This document shows positions 22,696 through 31,246 of a DNA stretch of 56,968 nt, piece by piece. Both the position numbers and the translations under genes were made by a program. The stretch covers positions 1-56,968 of the forward strand of contig JBGUKN010000082.1 in assembly GCA_045114455.1 (NCBI GenBank). Direction: 5' to 3'. Position 1 is the first letter of the stretch; each line of letters opens with the position of its first letter. The notes beneath the pieces were generated by a model. That model worked only from the letters and a program-made list of their open reading frames with translations. It ran no database searches and had not been told where the DNA came from. The stretch is from UBA1732 sp045114455 (GTDB lineage: Bacteria; Verrucomicrobiota; Lentisphaeria; Victivallales; UBA1829).

Positions 22696-24444
22696 TCACT
22701 TCACCGTTTCCGGCCAGTCCTCCGTCTGCATGACGATTGGCGTGGAAAGGGCGTTCGGCTCGGCGTGGGCGCAGTTCTGGTAGTAGGTCACGCGCTTTTT
22801 GCCGGGGGCGTTGTTGAACAGCACGGCGACGCCGGAGGGCTGCGCGACGTAATCGCCGAGCCCGGCGCGCACGATGTCGACCAGGCAGGTCTCGGGAGCG
22901 CGCTTGACGAAGTTCACCGGGTCGAAGTAGTCGAGTCCGGGCTGGTAGTCGGGGCAGGTGCCGCGCTGACGGCCCGCCTTTTCGCAGCCGATGTCGGAGC
23001 ACCACGGCATGCCGATCTCGGCGTGGGTGATCTCCGGGACGAGTCCGGCTGCCCAGGCCGCCTGAAGCCCACCCTGGCTGTATCCGACCACACCGAGGTC
23101 CTTGCCGTTCCACGCCGCCACCGTCTTGACGAAGTCGAACGCGCGAATCACGCGGACGGCCATCCAGCGGAAACAGGAGGTGTCGGGCGTCTTGTTTTCT
23201 GTGTTGTCGTAGGCGTAGTGGCCGAGCTGCGCGCGGATGCCGTCATAGTAGGATTTCGGCTGGCTGAGCTCGATTCCGTGCGCATTGACGTCGAAATAGA
23301 CCGTGCCCGGCACGCCATCCGGGACCGCCTGGTCGCGCACGCCGTACGCCTGAAAGTGGACCTTTGCGGGCAGGGATTTCTCCTTCGCGCCGTTCGGGAT
23401 GATCAGGTAGCCTGTCACGGGACGCGGCCCGGCGCATGGCACCTTGACTTCGTAGGCGTCGAATCCGTCCTGTTTTGCCTTGATCTTTTTGATTTCGGGG
23501 ACGGCCTCCACCTCGGCGAGCAGCTTCTTCTGTTTCGCCCAGTACGCGTCGAAGTCCTCCGGTTCCGGTACGGCCTGTGTGAGCTTTTCGATCTCCGCGC
23601 CCGCGCCTCCGTCGAATCTGCTCTTCAGATCGTGTCCGGCCTCGTCTTCAAGCGATGCCTCGATGCGAACGAATCCGGGGCGGTCGATGGATGTCACGAG
23701 CGAGACGGCCTGGTCCGACGCGATCTCGGTGCGGCCGCTCTCGGTCTTGCCGTCGTCGCCGGAACGTTTCCATTTCAGGAAGAGCTTTCCTTCGACGGGC
23801 GTTTCGACGAGCTTGTCCACGGCGAACGTGAACTTCATGTCCTCTCCAGACTTGTAGCAGACCGCGGGCGTGGCGTCCTCCGAATCGTCCTCCAACAGCG
23901 TCAGCCGGTAGTCGCCCGCTTTCACCGGGGCGGACTGTACCGCCTTTTCCTCGGTCTTCACCTCGACTGCGGGTTCGACCGCTGTTTCCGTTTCGACCGG
24001 GGCCGGGGTGACGATGACTTCCTGCTGCACGACGTCCGGTTCCGTAACGATGACGGTCGAGCGCGGGACCACGATCACGCGGCCGCTTCTGTAGCCGTAG
24101 TAGCCGTAGCCGGGCAGCAGCGGATCGAAGAAGTCGGGACTGACGACCACCGGGCCGCCTGTCGGGGGCGGAGGCGGTTGCGGCGGATTGATCGGACGCC
24201 CCGCGGGACGTCCACCTGAAATGACGACTGCGCCGCCGAGGCGGCGTTCGCCGGGGACCGGGCCGCCGGGCCGTCCGGGATTGATCGAACTTCCGCCGGG
24301 CCGTCCGCCCGGCTGTCTGGAAACGGTTCCGCCGCCGGGACGTCCGCCGGGCTGGCCGCCGGGTCGTCCGCCGCGTCCCTGCGCGTAAAGAGCGGTTGCG
24401 GGAATCATCAATGCCGCGAGAAAGAATGCTGTGATGTTTTTCAT
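22696..24444 (-). CDS. Secreted acetylxylan esterase-like protein (CE7/AXE1 domain)
   Basis: The 582-residue protein has a signal peptide (1 to about 21), then a Gly/Pro/Arg-rich disordered region to about 100 made of GRPGG-like repeats, then YYGYRSGR and a Glu/Val-rich linker. A beta-sandwich-like domain lies at about 170-285. The C-terminal half is an AXE1 (CE7) alpha/beta hydrolase: it starts near PEPEDFDAYWAKQKK, has the RPVTGYLIIP strand, the nucleophile in GYSQGGLQ (S456), and the catalytic His in NCAHAEPNA. CE7 enzymes normally have about 320 residues, so the N-terminal half is an extension. Expected role: deacetylation of xylan or xylo-oligosaccharides, next to a GH51 arabinofuranosidase that would act on the same substrate. 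AAGGA lies eleven bases before the ATG. Confidence 0.87.
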   Translation of the reverse strand: MKNITAFFLAALMIPATALYAQGRGGRPGGQPGGRPGGGTVSRQPGGRPGGSSINPGRPGGPVPGERRLGGAVVISGGRPAGRPINPPQPPPPPTGGPVVVSPDFFDPLLPGYGYYGYRSGRVIVVPRSTVIVTEPDVVQQEVIVTPAPVETETAVEPAVEVKTEEKAVQSAPVKAGDYRLTLLEDDSEDATPAVCYKSGEDMKFTFAVDKLVETPVEGKLFLKWKRSGDDGKTESGRTEIASDQAVSLVTSIDRPGFVRIEASLEDEAGHDLKSRFDGGAGAEIEKLTQAVPEPEDFDAYWAKQKKLLAEVEAVPEIKKIKAKQDGFDAYEVKVPCAGPRPVTGYLIIPNGAKEKSLPAKVHFQAYGVRDQAVPDGVPGTVYFDVNAHGIELSQPKSYYDGIRAQLGHYAYDNTENKTPDTSCFRWMAVRVIRAFDFVKTVAAWNGKDLGVVGYSQGGLQAAWAAGLVPEITHAEIGMPWCSDIGCEKAGRQRGTCPDYQPGLDYFDPVNFVKRAPETCLVDIVRAGLGDYVAQPSGVAVLFNNAPGKKRVTYYQNCAHAEPNALSTPIVMQTEDWPETVK

Positions 24445-24631
24445 AGCCGGGGGTTCCTTTCTGTCGTTCTGACCGTCTTGATTCTGTTTCCGAGGTCCGG
24501 GATCATGGTTTCGCAGTGTCCGGACCGCCTCGAACCAATCAAATAACGTTTCGTTGCGTCGAAATATTGTATAACCCGAATAAATTCTTTCGTTTTTTTG
24601 TCATTTTTCTTTTTCCGAGGCGGAAACCCCG

Positions 24632-24693
24632 GAAAAAAAGCCTGTCCCGGCGTCGCGCGGCCGGGATGATGACCGCCCGCGGGAACAGGCTTT
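24632..24693 (-). terminator. Terminator of the GH51 gene
   Basis: AAAGCCTGTCCCG near 24637 pairs with CGGGAACAGGCTTT near 24680 (one-base bulge) around a G/C-rich loop. On the minus strand the stem is followed by a T7 tract. Confidence 0.65.
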
Positions 24694-24732
24694 CGTTTCG
24701 GATCGGAACCGCTCATGCGGACCGGCGTCCGC

Positions 24733-26724
24733 TCAGAAGCGGATGACGGTCATGGAGTGGGCGGGGAGATTCACATTGAAGGTTTCGCCGAGCTTGATGT
24801 AGCTGTCGGTAAGGTTGTAATCCTTTCCGGTGAAGACCGGACCGGTGAGGACGGTGCGTTTTGCGGAGGCGGGGATGCCCCTGCCGTTGTCGAGCGTGAC
24901 GGAGATGGAGACGGGGCGGTCGAGCGTGTTGACGTACTTCAGGACCGTGTCTCCGTCCTTGGTCCGGACGGCGGAGGCGGCGACTCTCAGCGTCTGGCGG
25001 CGGTCGAGTGCGTTTCCGAAGCTGAGGGTGTTCTTGAGGTAATTCGTGCCCGCGTTCGCGCCGAAGAGCTTCTGGACTTCATAGGTCGTGGTCTTGTCGA
25101 TCTTCGTGTTCGAGAAGTAGATCATGTTCGGGGTCCACTGCATGTTGCCGTGCTTGCCGAGGAGCGGGGCATAGGAGGACATCACGACGACGTCGCCGTT
25201 GCGTTCCACGCCGGTCAGGAAGATCGCTTCGTCGAGGGCGGTCTCGATGGTGTTCGGACGCGGGTTGCCCTGCGCGTGGGCGGCGTATTCGCCGGCGTAG
25301 ACTTTCGGGCCGGTGCGGTCGTAGTTGTCATAGCGGTGCTGCGCGCTGTCCACGAACCAGTTCGGATTCATGTAGAAGTGTTCGTCGACGATGGGAAGTT
25401 TTTCCTGACGGGCGAATTTCCAGCCGCGGTCGTAGTCGCCGCCGGACGCGCCGGGTCCGACCGTGCCGACCACGACGATTTCAGGATACTTGGCGACGAG
25501 GGCGTCGTTGACCATTTTGAAACGCTGTTCGAAGGCGTCGGTGATCTGTTCCTCGTTGCCGAGCCCGATATACTTCAGGCCGAACGGCTTCGGATGTCCC
25601 ATTTTCGCACGGAGGCCGCCCCATTTGGTGTCAGTGGAGCCGTTGGCGAATTCGACGAGGTCGAGGGCATCCTGCACGATGCGGTCCATCTGGTCCATCG
25701 GGACGGCGTGCTGGCCGCCGGAGAACTGGCAGTCGACGCCGACGGTGATGATCGGGAGCGCGTATGCGCCGATGTCTTCGCAGAACTGCATGTATTCGAA
25801 GTAGCCGAGGCCGCGGGTCTGGTGGTAGCCCCAGCGGTTTTTGATCGGCTTGCGTTCCTCAAGCGCACCGACGGAATCCTTCCAGTAGTAGCAGTCGTCC
25901 TGCCAGTTGTCGCCGTGCGCCACGCAGCCGCCGGGGAAGCGCACGAACTGCGGCTTCAGGTCGGCGAGCGTCTGGGCGAGGTCCTTGCGGAGGCCGTTCT
26001 TGCGTCCTTTGAAGGTGTCCTGCGGGAAGAGGGAAACCATGTCGACGGCGACGGGCGCGCCGGCTGTGAGGGGCTTCAGGTAGAACTTGCCGCAGGCGTC
26101 GGCGGTGGAATTGCCGTCGGAGGCGGTGAGGACGAATGAGACCTTGTCCCATTCTTTTGACTTTACGTCGATCGTTTTGGACGCGAGGACCGCGCCGGTA
26201 TCGGAGAGCATGCCGACTTCGATCTGCACGGGCTTGCCGCCCTGCTGCCGCGCGAACATGGAGAAATCGTATTTCGCGCCCTTTTCGTAACGGAATCCGC
26301 CGAAGCCTTCGTTGAGGAGGCGCGGACCGACCGCGTCGACGGAGATCACGCCGTAATGCGGATTGTTCGCGTGGATCGGATCGTTTTCGGCGATGTCGAA
26401 TTTCATGCCGGAACCGTCGACGGCCCAGAATTTTTTAGAGTTCCAGCTGCGGTCGCGGCGGTTGTCCGCCGGGGTGCACTCGAAGTCGCGGTTCGCCACG
26501 AGTTCGGCGTAAAGGCCGCCGTCCGCGCCGTAGTTGATGTCCTCGAAGAAGATGCCGAACATGGTGTCGGAGATCTTGAGCTTGTCGGACATGTTCACGG
26601 TCATCGTGCCCTTGACGTCGGCTTCGGGATCGGGATCCGGGACGGGGAGCGAATTGCAGGCGGCCGCTCCGAGCGCGATGGCGGTCAGTGCGAAGAACAT
26701 GCTTCCGGTCGTTTTACGGTTCAT
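24733..26724 (-). CDS. GH51 alpha-L-arabinofuranosidase, predicted lipoprotein
   Basis: The 663-residue protein starts with a lipoprotein signal (FFALTAIALGAAAC), so it is probably anchored by a lipid at Cys23. A carbohydrate-binding-like beta domain is followed by the (beta/alpha)8 barrel. The barrel carries GLGNEEQ with the acid/base E391 after the family Gly-Asn, and VYAGEYAAH with the nucleophile E479. The C-terminal beta-sandwich (GH51 C domain) ends VNLPAHSMTVIRF. The expected activity is retaining hydrolysis of alpha-L-arabinofuranosyl side chains from arabinoxylan or arabinan. The acetylxylan-esterase-like gene lies 288 bases downstream on the same strand but is separated by a terminator, so each is probably its own unit. 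It has a promoter at 26802. Confidence 0.92.
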   Translation of the reverse strand: MNRKTTGSMFFALTAIALGAAACNSLPVPDPDPEADVKGTMTVNMSDKLKISDTMFGIFFEDINYGADGGLYAELVANRDFECTPADNRRDRSWNSKKFWAVDGSGMKFDIAENDPIHANNPHYGVISVDAVGPRLLNEGFGGFRYEKGAKYDFSMFARQQGGKPVQIEVGMLSDTGAVLASKTIDVKSKEWDKVSFVLTASDGNSTADACGKFYLKPLTAGAPVAVDMVSLFPQDTFKGRKNGLRKDLAQTLADLKPQFVRFPGGCVAHGDNWQDDCYYWKDSVGALEERKPIKNRWGYHQTRGLGYFEYMQFCEDIGAYALPIITVGVDCQFSGGQHAVPMDQMDRIVQDALDLVEFANGSTDTKWGGLRAKMGHPKPFGLKYIGLGNEEQITDAFEQRFKMVNDALVAKYPEIVVVGTVGPGASGGDYDRGWKFARQEKLPIVDEHFYMNPNWFVDSAQHRYDNYDRTGPKVYAGEYAAHAQGNPRPNTIETALDEAIFLTGVERNGDVVVMSSYAPLLGKHGNMQWTPNMIYFSNTKIDKTTTYEVQKLFGANAGTNYLKNTLSFGNALDRRQTLRVAASAVRTKDGDTVLKYVNTLDRPVSISVTLDNGRGIPASAKRTVLTGPVFTGKDYNLTDSYIKLGETFNVNLPAHSMTVIRF

Positions 26725-26801
26725 TTTGCGTTTCCTTGGGGGTTAGGTGTTTTTGAGCTTGGCCCAGTAGAAAAAGATTGGTTGAAACATCTCAAAAGCT
26801 A

Positions 26802-26829
26802 AATATACACAGAAAAAGGAAAGAATCAA
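26802..26829 (-). promoter_or_regulatory. Promoter of the GH51 gene
   Basis: Minus-strand TTGATT (complement of 26824-26829), a 16-base spacer and TATATT (complement of 26802-26807). Confidence 0.6.
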
Positions 26830-26941
26830 GCATCAAAACGTGAAAACCTCAATTTTTTAGATTCTTTTTCCCCCGGATTCCGGAGACGATGAAAACGATG
26901 AACCGCGGGAAAGCTTTTTGTGATAAAAAAAGGTTTTATGT

Positions 26942-26968
26942 TTGACTTTTTTAGTTTTATGCTATAAA
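26942..26968 (+). promoter_or_regulatory. Promoter of the hybrid histidine kinase
   Basis: TTGACT at 26942-26947 and TATAAA at 26963-26968 preceded by TGC. The 15-base spacer is short, so the extended -10 may be important. Confidence 0.45.
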
Positions 26969-27018
26969 GTAAAAGATTATTGTTTTCTATTGAATAGATT
27001 GAGGATACGCGCAAAAAA

Positions 27019-30000
27019 ATGAGCAGGGAACGAACGAAAAACGGAACGATCCGCCTCGCCGCTGAGACGTTTGACGCAGTGTACAGCCGCCTGTCGGACG
27101 GCGTGATCGTCTGCGGACGTGACGGAGTCATCCTGTACGGAAATCCGGTCGCGGAAAAAGCCTTCGGCCAAAATCCGGGCGGACTTGCCGGACGCGCTCT
27201 GAACGATCTGATCACGGTGTCTTCCGTAACGCCCTGCGACGGCGCATATCAGATCTGTCTGCCCGGGTCCGAGCTCCTGTTCCATGTCTGCGCGGAATCC
27301 TCCGGCGCGTGGTATGAATCCGTCATGCAGCCTGTCGTCCTTTCCGACGATACGGAGGCGGGCATCCTCTTCTTCACCGTTCATCCTGCGCAGGCCGAGT
27401 CCTCCGACTGGAGCGCCCCCGGAAACGGTGAGAGTCTTCTCCGGACGCTCTCGAACAACATCCCGCTCGGCCTGTATGTACTGGAGGTCGAAAACGATTT
27501 CCGTTTCATGCGCGCGAACCGCAGTCTCGCCCGGATATTCCATGTCGAGCAGGAAGACGTGCTCGGCAGGAAGGCCGCCGATTTCCTGCCCGTTCCGGTC
27601 GCCGAACAATGGCGCGGCTTCTCCGAAAAGACCGTGCAGAGCCCGGACAAAACGCAGACGTTCCGGCTGGCCCTGCTGGACGACAAGGGGTTCCCGCAGT
27701 TCGTGCACCTCGTGGAAAACCTTTACGTCGATCCGTCCGGGCGTCGCCTGATCCTCGGCACGGTCGAAGACATCACGGCGGAAGCGTTCTTCCATAAATA
27801 CGAGTCGGCGAACGCCGAAATCCTGCGGCAGACGCAGAATGAGACCGATTTGAATACGGTCCTGTCGATCATTACCAAGATCATCTTCCGCGAATTCAAC
27901 AGCTGCCGGATGGTATGGCTGAACCGCGAGCTGGACGAGCAAACGGATTTCATCCGCGAGGACATGAAGGATAAAATCCCGGAACTTACGCCGGAACTGC
28001 GGGAAAAGCTGGTCAAATACATGCGGCCGATCCTGAAGGAAAAGCACGCCTGCGCGATCCCTGAGATCGCCCATGTGCCGGAACTGGCGGAAATCTCCGA
28101 AAAGTGTCCCGGTTATCCGCGCTGCCATCTCGCGTTCGAGATCTTCAACCAGAATCGTTATGTCGGTACGATGGTCATCCAGTTCACGGGGCGCATGCCG
28201 TTCCCGACCTACAACCTCGAACCGCGCCTCATGATGAGGGACACGTTTGCCGCCATCCTGTACCGCATCCGCGAACAGCAGAGTCTGGCGGACTCCAACC
28301 GCCTGCTGGAACAGATCATCGACACGCTGCCCATGTCCTTCTTCGTGAAGGACGCCGGCAACGGTTTCCGCTATTCCATGTGCAACCGGAAGTTCTGCCG
28401 CATGATCGGCCGCACGCGCGATGAGGTCGTCGGCAAAAACGACTATGACATCTTCCCGAAGGTGATCGCGGACAAGCTGATTGCGGAACATGCAGGCGCC
28501 ATGGAGTCGAAGGATCTGATCCATGCCGACGTCGAGGAGGTCGTGCCGGGGGTCGGCTGGCACGTCTTCGAAAAATGGCTGCTTCCGTTCCGCACCGACA
28601 CCGGCGAAAGAATGCTGATCGGCATTGCCCACGACGTGACCGAGGAACGCAAGCTCCACGGGGTCGAGAAGTTCAAGATGAACATTCTCTCCTATTTCAA
28701 CGACAATCCCGACATCCGCGAATTCTGCAACTATCTGGCCGGGCAGCTGCTCGACATCCTGCACTGCGACCGGGTTCTCATGCTCCCGCAGAAGGCTTCG
28801 GACGATTTCAGCGAAACGAACGAATGGACGCGCAACGGCGCCGAACATCTCGGCACGCACGATCCGAACTGCCCGATCCTGAAGCAGTGCCGCGAAAACA
28901 GAAAGGAGCCCGTGCTCGCGTTCGAGGATGCGGAATCGCTTTATTCGGATTTGCCGGATGTTAACTGCCGCGCGAAATCCGCCATCATCGCCCGCGTGAC
29001 CATCAACAGACGTTTCTGGGGCGGACTGGCCATCCATTACGTCAATTTCAAAACGGTTTTGACTCCCGCAGATCTCCAGCTGGTACAGGCCGCCGCGTCG
29101 TTGCTTTCCATGGCCGTGGAACGCGGCATTGCCCAGCGCGAAATCCAGCGGCGCGAACGCGAAAACCAGCTGCTCATCGACAACACCATCATCCCCGTGG
29201 CGATGTTCGACGGCGCCGGCCGTCTGCTCCGCTGCAACAAGCCGTACCAGGAATCGATCGCCACGATCGAACGCGATGTGAAGCCGCAGCTTCTCCAGTC
29301 GATCATGAACGGTTTGCGCACGTCTTCTATCCAGCGGAAGATCAACGGCAAAATCTGGCAGATCGATGCACACGGCGTGACGGATGATTCGAACAGGCTT
29401 TCCTATATCTTCATGTTTGCCGTGGACATCACCGAATCCGACCGGCGCATGCGCCGTCAGGAAGCGACTTCGGCCTGCATGGAGGCCATCCTCTCCGAGA
29501 CCGAAGAGGACAGCCGCGCCTTCCAGGAGGTTGTCCGCGTCGTCGCCAACTATTTCTCGGCGGACGGAGGCAACTTCATCCACTTCAGGCCGGACGGAGT
29601 GGAGCTCCTGGCTACATGCGGCTTTGAAGACGCGGACCTGTCCTTCCGGGAGAAGCCCAGAATCCGCGATTACTCCAGCACCGACGAAGAATGGATGGGC
29701 AAGCTGGAAGGACGCGACGTCACGGTTGACAACAACCTTCAGAACATTCCAATCGAGGATCCCACCCTCGCGCAGATCGTCCGCGCCACCGGGATGGGGA
29801 CGCGTTGTTCCTTCAAACTCACCCATGGCGACCGCGTGTGGGGTGCCATGTCGCTCTACTTCAAGGATCCGTGGCGTTCGTTCTCGCAGACCGACTACGA
29901 GATGCTGGGCAACTTCCAGCACACGGCAAACATGATGCTCCTGAAATACGAGCTCACGCAGAATCTGAAGATGGAACGCGACAAAGCCATTTCCGCCGAA

Positions 30001-31134
30001 AAGGCCAAGAGTTTCTTCTTCAGCTGCGTCAGCCACGACATCCGCACGCCTCTGAACTCGATTATCGGCTTCTCGGAACTGCTCCGGGAAGGCGGACTCC
30101 CGCCGGAGAAGGCCGCGGAATACCTCGGCAACATCATTTTCAGCGGCAACACGCTGATGCAGCTCATCAACGACGTGCTGGACTTCGCCTCGCTCGACGC
30201 GGGCAAGCTCAAGCTCTATCCCGCCATGTGCGACTTCCGGCATCTGGCCGAGTCCGTCCTCACGATCGTCGGCGACGCCGCGCGCAACAAATCCCTGTAT
30301 CTTGAGCTCGACGCGCCGGACGGGATCCCGTGGGTGAAGGTCGATTCCCAGCGCATCAGCCAGATCCTCTTCAACCTCATCGGAAACGCTGTCAAGTTCA
30401 CGGAAAAGGGCGGCGTCACCCTGCACATCCGGTTCACGCCCGACGCCGGGACCGCCGACGGAAAGAAGACCGGACTGCTCGTTTTCACCGTCCAGGATAC
30501 CGGCATCGGCATCGACAAGAGCGATTTCCACGACCTCATGCAGCCGTTCGTGCGCATCCGCACGAAGAATCAGGTCGGCGGGACCGGACTCGGACTTTCC
30601 ATCTGCAACCTCATGGCCGCCAGAATGGGCGGCAGGATCAGAATCGACAGCGAAGTCGGCGTCGGCAGCTCGTTCTCGGTCGAACTTCCCCACCTCGAAT
30701 ATCAGACCGAAGCGCCCGTCGAAATCGAACAGAAGGGCGAGACGAAAGCCCTGCCTGCGGACCTCGACCTTTCATTGCTGCTAGTCGACGACTCCGAACT
30801 GAACCTGAAGGTGCTGGAGGCGCTTTGCCGCAAGCTCGGCGTCAGGAATATCGGCACCGCCACGTCCGGCAAAGATGCACTGTCGATGATGAACGACATC
30901 AGATATGACGCCGTGCTCACCGATGTGTGGATGCCGAATATGAGCGGACCGGAACTCGCTGCGGAAATACGCCGCAACCCGATGTGGCGAGAACTCCCGG
31001 TCTACGCCCTGACGGCCGACGTGGAGATGTGCAAGCGCGAGAATCCCGCGCCGTTCACGGGAATCCTGCTGAAGCCGCTTCGCATGGACGACATCGCGGA
31101 GCTTCTTATCAAAATCGGTTCGCGCCGGAAATAG
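27019..31134 (+). CDS. Soluble hybrid sensor histidine kinase, multi-PAS/GAF with receiver
   Basis: This 1371-residue protein has no signal peptide or transmembrane helix, so it senses inside the cell. Domain order from sequence: PAS (about 15-110), PAS (about 140-250), GAF-like (about 265-430), PAS (about 435-555), GAF-like (about 560-710), PAS (about 720-815), GAF-like (about 825-985). Then come HisKA with SHDIRTPLNS (phospho-acceptor H1006), HATPase with NLIGNAVKF, DTGIGID and GTGLGLS, and a C-terminal receiver with LLVDDSE, the phospho-acceptor D1302 in LTDVWMP, and LLKPL. No DNA-binding or output domain follows, so a phosphotransfer protein or another regulator must act downstream; none is adjacent. 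GAGG lies fourteen bases before the ATG, a long distance. Ligands of the sensor domains are unknown. It is transcribed divergently from the GH51 gene. Confidence 0.92.
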   Translation: MSRERTKNGTIRLAAETFDAVYSRLSDGVIVCGRDGVILYGNPVAEKAFGQNPGGLAGRALNDLITVSSVTPCDGAYQICLPGSELLFHVCAESSGAWYESVMQPVVLSDDTEAGILFFTVHPAQAESSDWSAPGNGESLLRTLSNNIPLGLYVLEVENDFRFMRANRSLARIFHVEQEDVLGRKAADFLPVPVAEQWRGFSEKTVQSPDKTQTFRLALLDDKGFPQFVHLVENLYVDPSGRRLILGTVEDITAEAFFHKYESANAEILRQTQNETDLNTVLSIITKIIFREFNSCRMVWLNRELDEQTDFIREDMKDKIPELTPELREKLVKYMRPILKEKHACAIPEIAHVPELAEISEKCPGYPRCHLAFEIFNQNRYVGTMVIQFTGRMPFPTYNLEPRLMMRDTFAAILYRIREQQSLADSNRLLEQIIDTLPMSFFVKDAGNGFRYSMCNRKFCRMIGRTRDEVVGKNDYDIFPKVIADKLIAEHAGAMESKDLIHADVEEVVPGVGWHVFEKWLLPFRTDTGERMLIGIAHDVTEERKLHGVEKFKMNILSYFNDNPDIREFCNYLAGQLLDILHCDRVLMLPQKASDDFSETNEWTRNGAEHLGTHDPNCPILKQCRENRKEPVLAFEDAESLYSDLPDVNCRAKSAIIARVTINRRFWGGLAIHYVNFKTVLTPADLQLVQAAASLLSMAVERGIAQREIQRRERENQLLIDNTIIPVAMFDGAGRLLRCNKPYQESIATIERDVKPQLLQSIMNGLRTSSIQRKINGKIWQIDAHGVTDDSNRLSYIFMFAVDITESDRRMRRQEATSACMEAILSETEEDSRAFQEVVRVVANYFSADGGNFIHFRPDGVELLATCGFEDADLSFREKPRIRDYSSTDEEWMGKLEGRDVTVDNNLQNIPIEDPTLAQIVRATGMGTRCSFKLTHGDRVWGAMSLYFKDPWRSFSQTDYEMLGNFQHTANMMLLKYELTQNLKMERDKAISAEKAKSFFFSCVSHDIRTPLNSIIGFSELLREGGLPPEKAAEYLGNIIFSGNTLMQLINDVLDFASLDAGKLKLYPAMCDFRHLAESVLTIVGDAARNKSLYLELDAPDGIPWVKVDSQRISQILFNLIGNAVKFTEKGGVTLHIRFTPDAGTADGKKTGLLVFTVQDTGIGIDKSDFHDLMQPFVRIRTKNQVGGTGLGLSICNLMAARMGGRIRIDSEVGVGSSFSVELPHLEYQTEAPVEIEQKGETKALPADLDLSLLLVDDSELNLKVLEALCRKLGVRNIGTATSGKDALSMMNDIRYDAVLTDVWMPNMSGPELAAEIRRNPMWRELPVYALTADVEMCKRENPAPFTGILLKPLRMDDIAELLIKIGSRRK

Positions 31135-31246
31135 GCATCGGATTATACCAGCCGTTTTTCATCGGCATTGATGATTCCCGCCGGATACGATCCCAGGTCG
31201 CGTCCGGCGTTTTCCGTCCGGTCGTCCGGGCAGAGGCAGAAGGAAA

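Noticed and set aside
26977..30693. A 1238-codon minus-strand open frame opposite the hybrid histidine kinase
   Set aside because: It is the antisense shadow of a well-supported gene; its composition is rich in His, Arg, Val and Asp without any domain.
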